A DNA stretch of 64,000 bases from Ramlibacter tataouinensis (GTDB lineage Bacteria > Pseudomonadota > Gammaproteobacteria > Burkholderiales > Burkholderiaceae_C), in the NCBI RefSeq assembly GCF_027941915.1, contig NZ_CP116009.1, positions 4,340,001-4,404,000 on the forward strand. The letters are read 5' to 3'. Position numbers and translations under genes: made by a program. The notes below the pieces were generated by a model. That model saw only the letters and a list, made by a program, of their open reading frames with translations. It made no database searches and had not been told where the DNA came from. Positions 57,097-64,000 of this stretch are shown one piece after another. The stretch's first letter is position 1, and every line of letters starts with the position of its first letter.

Positions 57097-57915
57097 ATGA
57101 AGATCGCCACCTACAACGTCAACGGCATCAAGAGCCGGCTGCCCAACCTGCTGGAATGGCTGGACCGCGAGCGGCCCGAGGTCGCCTGCCTGCAGGAACT
57201 CAAGGCGCTGGACGAGGCGTTCCCGGCGGCGGCCCTGCGCGAGGCGGGCTACCACGCGCTGTGGAAGGGACAGCGCTCGTGGAACGGCGTCGCGATCCTC
57301 AGCCGCGAGCCGGCCGTCGAGGTCCGGCGCGAACTGCCGGGCGACGCCGAGGACGGGCAGAGCCGCTACCTGGAGGCCGCGGTCGACGGCGTGGTGGTCG
57401 CCTGCCTGTACCTGCCCAATGGCAACCCGCAGCCGGGACCGAAGTTCGACTACAAGCTGGCCTGGTTCGAGCGGCTGATCGCGCACGCGCAGGCGCTGGC
57501 CGCGGGCGAGCACCCGGTGGTGATCGCGGGCGACTACAACGTGGTGCCCACCGACTTCGACATCTACGACCCGCGCTCCTGGCGCAAGGATGCGCTGCTG
57601 CAGCCGCAGAGCCGCGAGGCCTACCAGCGGCTGCTGGGTCAGGGCTGGACCGACGCGATCCGGCACCTGCATCCGCAGGAGCCGGTTTTCACGTTCTGGG
57701 ACTATTTTCGCCAGCACTGGGAACGCAACGCCGGCCTGCGCATCGACCATCTGCTGCTCCATCGAACGCTGGCTCCCGCGCTGGTGCAGGCCGGCGTGGA
57801 CACCTGGGTGCGTGGCCGTCCGCACGCGAGCGACCACGCGCCGGCGTGGGTGCGGCTGGAACTGCCGCCCGCGCCATCGGCGCCGGCCGGGCGCCGCAAC
57901 GACCGATCCGCCTGA
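57097..57915 (+). CDS. xthA: Exodeoxyribonuclease III family AP endonuclease
   Basis: Mg2+-dependent repair nuclease that cleaves at abasic sites and trims 3' blocks. Endonuclease/exonuclease/phosphatase fold: N-terminal MKIATYNVNGIKSR, catalytic Glu34 (CLQELK), the GDYNVVPTDFD motif and the final SDHAPAWV His-Asp pair are intact. The 272-residue length is standard. It overlaps no neighbour; the next gene follows 17 nt downstream. Confidence 0.94.
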   Translation: MKIATYNVNGIKSRLPNLLEWLDRERPEVACLQELKALDEAFPAAALREAGYHALWKGQRSWNGVAILSREPAVEVRRELPGDAEDGQSRYLEAAVDGVVVACLYLPNGNPQPGPKFDYKLAWFERLIAHAQALAAGEHPVVIAGDYNVVPTDFDIYDPRSWRKDALLQPQSREAYQRLLGQGWTDAIRHLHPQEPVFTFWDYFRQHWERNAGLRIDHLLLHRTLAPALVQAGVDTWVRGRPHASDHAPAWVRLELPPAPSAPAGRRNDRSA

Positions 57916-57932
57916 GCCAGAAGGAGATTCGC

Positions 57933-58307
57933 ATGCCGACCATCCTCGCAGCCTTCGACGACCGCCACGCCGCGCAACTCGCCCTGCACGAGCTCGCGCG
58001 GCACGGCATCGCCCGCGACGACATCCACATCGAGCACGATCTGGAGCGGCTCAGGAAGGTGGAGAAGGCGCGCAAGCAGGGCAGCGAATCCTTCCTGCAG
58101 GCGCTCGGCGAGGTGTTTGCCGACCTGGTGCGCAACACCGTCAACCACCACCAGGTGGACGTCATCACCGAGGCGATGGAGCGCGGCGCCACCGTGCTGG
58201 TGGCGCGCACGCCCGATGCCGCCCTGGCCGAGCGCGCCGCCGCGCTGGTGCGGCAGGCGGGCGCCTTCAGCGTCGGCGTGCAGGGCGCGGCGGTGCAGCC
58301 GCACTGA
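57933..58307 (+). CDS. Hypothetical stress-type protein, 124 aa
   Basis: A 124-residue soluble protein with AAGGAG before the ATG. It has a beta-alpha start (MPTILAAFDDRHAAQLALHELARHG), a charged middle helix (DLERLRKVEKARKQGSE) and a second alpha/beta part ending ATVLVARTPDAALAERAA. The plan recalls general-stress proteins of the YflT/GSP17M type with two related halves, but the match is weak. It probably forms an operon with xthA. Confidence 0.7.
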   Translation: MPTILAAFDDRHAAQLALHELARHGIARDDIHIEHDLERLRKVEKARKQGSESFLQALGEVFADLVRNTVNHHQVDVITEAMERGATVLVARTPDAALAERAAALVRQAGAFSVGVQGAAVQPH

Positions 58308-58314
58308 GGGAGGG

Positions 58315-58881
58315 TCAGCCGGCGAAGCCGCCCCCGGCCAGGAAGTCCAACTCGGCGCGCGTGCTCGGCCGCCCCAGCAGCGCATTGCGGTGCGGGAAGC
58401 GGCCGAAGCGCTCGACGATCTCGTGGTGCTCGCAGGCGTGCGGCTCGGAGGGTGTGCCGCGCGCCAGCGCCACGGCGCGCAGCTGGTCGGGCAGCCATTC
58501 CGAGTGCATGTAGGGCAGGTAGAAGAAGTTGCGCAGGCCGGGGTCGGCCACCTGGCGGTCGTGGCCGGCGGCCACGGCCTGGTGCGCGATCGTGCGCGCC
58601 AGCGCGTCCGTCGCGTACATGCGCGCGCTGCCGCGGAAGGCGTTGCGCGGGAACTGGTCCAGCAGCACCAGCAGCGCCAGCGAGCCTTCGGCGCTGGTGC
58701 CCCAGACGGCCAGCCGGCCGTGCGCGGCCGCCTCGTGCGAGGGCAGGAAGCGCTCGCGGAAGTCGCGGTCGAAGGCCTCGTCCTTGCGGAACCAGCGCTC
58801 GGGGCCGGCCTCGGCCCAGAACCGGACCACCTCGGCGGGCCTGGCGACGGGGTGGGGCGAATCAGGCGATGCGACGCTCAT
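58315..58881 (-). CDS. DUF924 family protein
   Basis: A helical cytoplasmic protein of the DUF924 family: FWAEAGPERWFRKDEAFDRDF, LALLVLLDQFPRNAFRGSARMYATD and FFYLPYMHSEWLPDQ are characteristic and TPR-like. Function is unknown. The ATG at 58881 (188 aa) is preferred to that at 58890 because the latter overlaps a TACCAT -10-like box that ends seven bases before 58881. It converges with the gene ending at 58307. Confidence 0.9.
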   Translation of the reverse strand: MSVASPDSPHPVARPAEVVRFWAEAGPERWFRKDEAFDRDFRERFLPSHEAAAHGRLAVWGTSAEGSLALLVLLDQFPRNAFRGSARMYATDALARTIAHQAVAAGHDRQVADPGLRNFFYLPYMHSEWLPDQLRAVALARGTPSEPHACEHHEIVERFGRFPHRNALLGRPSTRAELDFLAGGGFAG

Positions 58882-58888
58882 GCGGGCC

Positions 58889-58894
58889 ATGGTA
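58889..58894 (-). promoter_or_regulatory. Putative -10 box of the DUF924 gene (leaderless)
   Basis: The minus strand reads TACCAT, seven bases from the ATG at 58881 and overlapping the alternative ATG at 58890. No Shine-Dalgarno precedes either start. Confidence 0.45.
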
Positions 58895-58963
58895 TCGGCC
58901 CGGGCCTACATCCACGGCCAATGCGGACTCCTAGAGTGGTTTGATACCGTGACGGGAGAACCC

Positions 58964-59251
58964 ATGAGCAGCAGCACCAGCATCGGCCGCGGCCCGGCCC
59001 ACGGCAGCAACGAGAACCACGCGGGCGACCCGACCCACAAGACCCTGGGCGAGGACGCCTCGCAGCAGCAGCCTCCGAGCGGCGCCGACCTGCTCGACCA
59101 GGCTGCCCCCGAGGTGCCCGCCGGCGTGAAGGTCGGCCAGCCGAAGCCGGGCATCGCGAAGGGGCCGCAGAGCTATCCGGACGGGCCGAACGTCGAGTCC
59201 AGCCCCGGGGAGCTGGAGGCCGCGCGCGGCAAGATCCCCCCGGAAGAGTAG
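58964..59251 (+). CDS. Small hydrophilic disordered protein
   Basis: A 95-residue polar protein rich in Gly, Pro, Ser, Gln and Asp (MSSSTSIGRGPAHGSNENHAG), with no hydrophobic core. GGGAGA precedes the ATG, and a TAGAGT -10-like box lies about 28 nt upstream. A GGCCTAC site (58903-58909) sits between this gene and the divergent DUF924 gene. It resembles the other stress-flavoured small proteins nearby. Function unknown. Confidence 0.65.
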   Translation: MSSSTSIGRGPAHGSNENHAGDPTHKTLGEDASQQQPPSGADLLDQAAPEVPAGVKVGQPKPGIAKGPQSYPDGPNVESSPGELEAARGKIPPEE

Positions 59252-59318
59252 AAGGAACAGGTCTGGCCGCCCAAGGGGCCGCCTCCCACCATGCGGGTCC
59301 CGCTCCGAACGACCTGAC

Positions 59319-61121
59319 TTGACCGACCGCGTTGACAACACCGGGTCCGCCGGCGGCACCGGCCACGCCGCGCAGGGTTCGCGTGTCGGGAGCCCATGGC
59401 TGGGGCCGCAGGAACTGCAGGCGCCGGGCCGCCTGCCCGCGCGCCGTCCCGTGCGGCGCCTAGTCATCGGCGCCGCGATCGCAGCCTGGCTGCTGGCGGC
59501 GCTGCTGGTCGCGGCCCTCCTGTGGCGCGAGCGCAAGCAGGAGTTCGAGCAGACAGCGGCCATCGCCACGGCCACGACGGCGCTGATGGAAGCGCACACG
59601 GTCAACACCTTGCAGGCGGTGGACCTCGCGCTGGCCGACATCGCCGGCCAGCTGGCCGGCGATGGCCTGCCGCGCCACGATCCAGGGCTGCGCGCCGACA
59701 TGCAGCGCCGGCTGGCCGGCATGCCCTACGTGCAGTCCATGTTCGTGATCGGTCCGGACGGCTTCATCCAACACGACACCGACTACCCCACGACCCCCGA
59801 CGTCTTGCTCGCCGATCGGGATTACTTCATCGCCCACAGGAGCGACCCGCAGCTCGAACGCTTCTTCTCGGCCACGATCAGCAGCCGCTCGAGGGGCACC
59901 TGGTTCGTCGCTTCCACCCGCCGCATCGGCGACGGTCGGGTGTTCCGCGGCATCGTCGTGGCCGCCATCCGGACGGAGTACTTCGGCGACCTGTACCGGC
60001 GCGTCGGCGTGGCCCAGGGCGGCCGGCACATCTCGCTGTTCCACCGCGATGGGCGACTGCTGGCGCAACTTCCGCAGCAGGCCGGCGAGATCGGCCGCAG
60101 CCATGCCCATACCGCGCTGTTTACGCAGCACCTGGCGCGCAGCCCGGCCGGCGTGTACCTCGACCGATACAGCGAGCCTTATGCCTTCGATGGGCTGCTC
60201 AGCTACGCCCAAGTGCGGGGCGTGCCGCTGGTGGTGACCCTGGCCATCGACAGGAGCGCGATGCTGTCGCGCTGGCGGTCGATCGCGATGGTCGCCGTCG
60301 CCGGGCTGCTGCTGCTGTTAGTGGCGCTGGCGCTGGCCGCCAGCGCGTTCCTGAGCGCGCTGGCCCAGCGGCAGCGTCTGCGCGAGCGCCAGATCCAGGG
60401 CGAGAAGATGCAAGCCCTGGGGCTGCTGACAGGCAGCATCGCGCACGACCTGGGCAACCTGCTGGGCATCGTCTCCGGGAGCCTGGAGCTGGTGCGGCGC
60501 AGCGTCGAGCCGGATGGCCGGGCCGCTGCCGCCGTCGCCCGGGCCGAACGGGCGATCGGTAATGGCACGCAGATGACGCGCCAGCTACTGTCGTTCGCCC
60601 GCGAGCGTCCCCTCACGGTCGCGGCCGCTGACATGCACGAGGTCGTGCGGTCGGCGCTGCCGTTGCTGCAGCAGGCGGCGGGCAGCGGGATCGAGATCGG
60701 CCTCGAGCTGCCGGGCGGGCCGGCGCCCGCGCGCGTCGACCGGGTGCAGCTGGAGGTGGCGCTGATCAACCTGGTGGTCAACGCGCGGGATGCGATGCAG
60801 CAGCGCGGCCGCATCGTGGTGCGCGTCAACGCCCTGGACCGCGCCGTGCGGCGCTGGCGGCGGCGGGTGCCAGCCCAGCGCTTCATTGACCTGAGCGTGC
60901 AGGACGATGGGCCCGGCATGCCGGAGGAGGTGGTCAAGCGGGCGTTCGAGCCGTTCTTCACCACCAAGGGCGAAGGCGGCACCGGGCTGGGACTGCCGCA
61001 GGTGTACGCCCTGGTGCAGCAGCTCGGCGGCGACGTCGAGATCGACAGCCGACCCGGCCAGGGCACCACGGTGCACCTGCTGCTGCCGGCGGCGGCGGTC
61101 GGCGAGGGGCTCGAAGGCTGA
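59319..61121 (+). CDS. Membrane sensor histidine kinase with dCache-like sensor
   Basis: A 600-residue kinase. Membrane segments at about residues 49-67 and 325-346 enclose a periplasmic sensor with DRDYFIAHRSDPQLERFF and GRVFRGIVVAAI, a pattern close to the sensor of the hybrid kinase at 36938. HisKA carries His376 in GSIAHDLGNLLG, then NLVVNARDAM and DDGPGMPEE in the ATPase domain, and FEPFFTTKGEGGTGLGL. There is no receiver domain and no response regulator next to it, so it is an orphan. The start is TTG at 59319. Confidence 0.88.
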   Translation: MTDRVDNTGSAGGTGHAAQGSRVGSPWLGPQELQAPGRLPARRPVRRLVIGAAIAAWLLAALLVAALLWRERKQEFEQTAAIATATTALMEAHTVNTLQAVDLALADIAGQLAGDGLPRHDPGLRADMQRRLAGMPYVQSMFVIGPDGFIQHDTDYPTTPDVLLADRDYFIAHRSDPQLERFFSATISSRSRGTWFVASTRRIGDGRVFRGIVVAAIRTEYFGDLYRRVGVAQGGRHISLFHRDGRLLAQLPQQAGEIGRSHAHTALFTQHLARSPAGVYLDRYSEPYAFDGLLSYAQVRGVPLVVTLAIDRSAMLSRWRSIAMVAVAGLLLLLVALALAASAFLSALAQRQRLRERQIQGEKMQALGLLTGSIAHDLGNLLGIVSGSLELVRRSVEPDGRAAAAVARAERAIGNGTQMTRQLLSFARERPLTVAAADMHEVVRSALPLLQQAAGSGIEIGLELPGGPAPARVDRVQLEVALINLVVNARDAMQQRGRIVVRVNALDRAVRRWRRRVPAQRFIDLSVQDDGPGMPEEVVKRAFEPFFTTKGEGGTGLGLPQVYALVQQLGGDVEIDSRPGQGTTVHLLLPAAAVGEGLEG

Positions 61122-61200
61122 AAAAGCGGAAAACCTGGACAGGGGGTGCCACGGCAGGTCGGCGAGGGACGACGAGCCGGGTGTGTGACGCGAAGGATCC

Positions 61201-61232
61201 GAGGTCCAGCGTGCGGACCTCCACGCTCTTTT
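61201..61232 (+). terminator. Intrinsic terminator after the sensor kinase
   Basis: GAGGTCC-AGCGTGC-GGACCTC forms a perfect 7-bp stem with a 7-nt loop, followed after CACGC by TCTTTT. It lies 80 nt downstream of the kinase stop, in the 189-bp gap before the convergent CoA-transferase gene. Confidence 0.65.
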
Positions 61233-61310
61233 GGCTAAAGCAGGCGCACGTGGGATTCCGTACGCCTGCCCATTGGCGTTCGCTTGCGATGCGACTGGCC
61301 GCCCGCGCCG

Positions 61311-62207
61311 CTACGCCGGCGCCAGCGTGTGCAAGGGAAGGTCGTGCTCCGCGGCCAGCTTGTCCAGCTCTTCGCGCGTCTTGCCGGCCAGGAACCGGCC
61401 GATCGCCTCGTGCGTGGCCGGCGCGAACATCGCCTGCATGTCCGATGCGGTCACGCCGGCAGCCGCGCACAGGCGGGCCGCGAAGTGCGGCTCCAGCGCG
61501 GCCACGGCCACGCGGCCATCCCGGCACGGGTACACGCGGTAGCCGGCATGCGCGCCGCCCACCGCGCCACTCGGCTGGGTCAGGCCCCAGTGCCGCGGCA
61601 GCGCCAGGTAGCCGGCCGCATCGGCCAGCGCGACTTCGAAGTAGCGCCCCTTCGGATGCACGTCGCCCGAGCCGGCGTAGCGCTCGGCCTGCAGCAGCGC
61701 CGCCTGCAGCACCGCCTCGCTCGCCATCAGCGAGCCGCCCATGTCGGCGAACAGGGTGGCGGGCAGGTCGGTGCCGGTGACCAGTCCGTTCTCGGCGAGG
61801 TAGGTCAGGTCGTGGCCCGGGATTTCGGCGCCGGCGCCGGGGCCGCCAACGATCGCCACCTGGCACAGCGAGGGATGGCGCGCGCTCAGCTGCGGCCAGT
61901 CCAGCCCCAGCTTCTTCATGGCCGAGGGCCGGAACGAGGTCAGCAGCACGTCGGCCTGGGCCAGTTCGCGCTGCACCACGGCCTGGCCGGCTTCGGTCTT
62001 CAGGTCGGCCTCGAGCACCCGCACGCCCTCGTGCAGTTCGTCGTAGGCCCGGCGGTTGTAGTGCCGCATCGGGTCGCCCGAAGGCGGCTCGATCTTGGTG
62101 CAGGCGGCGCCCATGCGCCGGCAGCGCATCAGGGCTGCGGGCCCGGGCAGGTTGAGCGCGAGGCTGAGGATGCGGACCTGGGCGAGGGGGCGGGGCGGGG
62201 GGCTCAT
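61311..62207 (-). CDS. CaiB/BaiF-family (class III) CoA-transferase
   Basis: A 298-residue class III CoA-transferase or racemase. The catalytic Asp is Asp133 in PGHDLTYLAENG, with the typical N-terminal RILSLALNLPGP and GPGAGAEI segments. It is about 90-100 residues shorter than usual members (near 390-400), ending after the second lobe rather than completing it. It starts 29 nt after pobA on the same strand and is probably cotranscribed with it. The acyl substrate is unknown; an aromatic or methylacyl-CoA role is only a guess. Confidence 0.85.
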   Translation of the reverse strand: MSPPPRPLAQVRILSLALNLPGPAALMRCRRMGAACTKIEPPSGDPMRHYNRRAYDELHEGVRVLEADLKTEAGQAVVQRELAQADVLLTSFRPSAMKKLGLDWPQLSARHPSLCQVAIVGGPGAGAEIPGHDLTYLAENGLVTGTDLPATLFADMGGSLMASEAVLQAALLQAERYAGSGDVHPKGRYFEVALADAAGYLALPRHWGLTQPSGAVGGAHAGYRVYPCRDGRVAVAALEPHFAARLCAAAGVTASDMQAMFAPATHEAIGRFLAGKTREELDKLAAEHDLPLHTLAPA

Positions 62208-62236
62208 GCCTGGGAGGCTAGCAGAGCCGCCGCGCC

Positions 62237-63439
<1,203 letters not shown>

Positions 63440-63522
63440 TCAAGGGAACCGGCGCAGCTTAGGCCGGCGCGGGCGCCAGGGGCAGGGGGCGGGCCCCGCC
63501 TTTGTGCGATCATTGCCCGCGC

Positions 63523-63539
63523 TGCGCGATGATCGCGCA
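63523..63539. promoter_or_regulatory. Palindromic operator between pobA and the IclR gene
   Basis: TGCGCGAT-G-ATCGCGCA is a perfect 17-bp palindrome. A TGCGATCA half-like site precedes it at 63505-63512. Its core CGATnATCG matches, from memory, the PcaR/PobR-type IclR box GTTCGATAATCGCAC. It lies 18 nt before the IclR ATG. Confidence 0.6.
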
Positions 63540-63557
63540 AACGTTCGACCCGCCGCC

Positions 63558-64000
63558 ATGATCGCCCACGCCGATTTCATCGAAGGCATGGCCAAGGGCA
63601 TGGCCGTGCTGGAGAGCTTCGACACCGAGCGCCAGCGCCTGAACGCCACGCTGGCGGCGCAGCGCGCCGGGCTGACGCGGGCCGCGGCGCGCCGCCACCT
63701 GCTGACCCTGGCCCACCTGGGCTACCTGGAGAGCGACGGCAGCTGGTTCTGGCTGGCCCCCAAGGTGCTGCGCTTTTCCGGCAGCTACCTGGCCTCGGCC
63801 CGCCTGCCGCGGGCGGTCCAGCCGACCCTGGACCGGCTGGCCGCGCGCACGGGCGAGGCCTTCTCGGTGGTCGTGCTCGACGGCGACCAGGTGGTGATCG
63901 TGGCGCGCAGCGGGCCGACCCGCCTGCTGGCCTATGGCCTGCACCTGGGCGCCCGGCTGCCGGCCCATGCCACCTCGACCGGACGGGTGCTGCTGGCGGC
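63558..64000 (+). CDS. IclR-family transcriptional regulator (PobR/PcaR-like), 3'-truncated
   Basis: The first 147 codons of an IclR-type regulator, cut by the end of the window. The N-terminal winged helix-turn-helix (ALESFDTERQ-like start, LTRAAARRHLLTLAHLGYL, about 40-58) and the start of the effector domain (VVVLDGDQVVIVARSG) are visible. The ATG at 63558 gives MIAHADFIEGMAKGMAVLESF, the expected PcaR/PobR-like opening. Divergent position next to pobA makes it the probable regulator of 4-hydroxybenzoate breakdown. Confidence 0.9.
   Translation, partial: MIAHADFIEGMAKGMAVLESFDTERQRLNATLAAQRAGLTRAAARRHLLTLAHLGYLESDGSWFWLAPKVLRFSGSYLASARLPRAVQPTLDRLAARTGEAFSVVVLDGDQVVIVARSGPTRLLAYGLHLGARLPAHATSTGRVLLA

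Overview
The window is high-GC DNA with dense, short-spaced operons. Its gene content and protein sequences point to a betaproteobacterium of the order Burkholderiales, most likely family Comamonadaceae (Ramlibacter/Variovorax-like). That placement is an inference from synteny and protein flavour; there is no rRNA here to settle it. I see no tRNA, rRNA, CRISPR, insertion sequence, prophage or integron, and base composition is even, so this looks like resident chromosome.

Region 1 (1-22.9 kb) is a conserved housekeeping block. It runs from a DinG-type helicase (cut by the window start), bamD and rluD through scpB-rluB to ndk-rlmN-pilW-rodZ-ispG-hisS-yfgM-bamB-der, hfq-hflX-hflK-hflC-yjeT(DUF2065)-hisZ-purA and a phosphoribosyltransferase. 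The ndk-to-der and hfq-to-purA orders match those known from E. coli. Themes are outer-membrane assembly (BamB, BamD), ribosome and rRNA maturation (RluB, RluD, RlmN, Der, HflX), membrane proteolysis control (HflKC) and isoprenoid, histidine and purine synthesis.

Region 2 (22.9-33.5 kb) is a set of small units: a LysR regulator divergent from an azoreductase, metC, mnmH-tesA divergent from ybbA, rlmB-sirtuin, two half-size chromate transporters with an EamA exporter, a GNAT acetyltransferase and a hydrolase.

Region 3 (33.5-45.4 kb) opens with a 514-bp intergenic stretch rich in RNA-like hairpins. It then carries a divergent FtsH-like membrane AAA+ metalloprotease, a stand-alone response regulator, a hybrid histidine kinase, a DUF2868-type membrane protein, CsbD, a second hydrolase and a DinG-like helicase with an N-terminal nuclease-like domain.

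Region 4 (45.4-55.3 kb) is a complete Mrp-type Na+/H+ antiporter operon (fused mrpAB, then C, D, E, F, G). It is followed by a tandem universal-stress protein translationally coupled to a P2-type cation ATPase, which together suggest an ion/pH-stress module.

Region 5 (55.3-61.2 kb) holds several short, polar, stress-flavoured proteins, exonuclease III, a DUF924 protein and a sensor kinase. Region 6 (61.3-64 kb) is a pobA-CoA-transferase unit divergent from a truncated IclR-type regulator, with a palindromic operator between them.

Three themes cut across the window: a set of candidate leaderless starts with a -10 box 6-7 nt from the start codon, a dispersed ATTCCCGC/GCGGGAAT palindrome, and GTAGG(A/C)C-containing inverted repeats upstream of stress-type genes.
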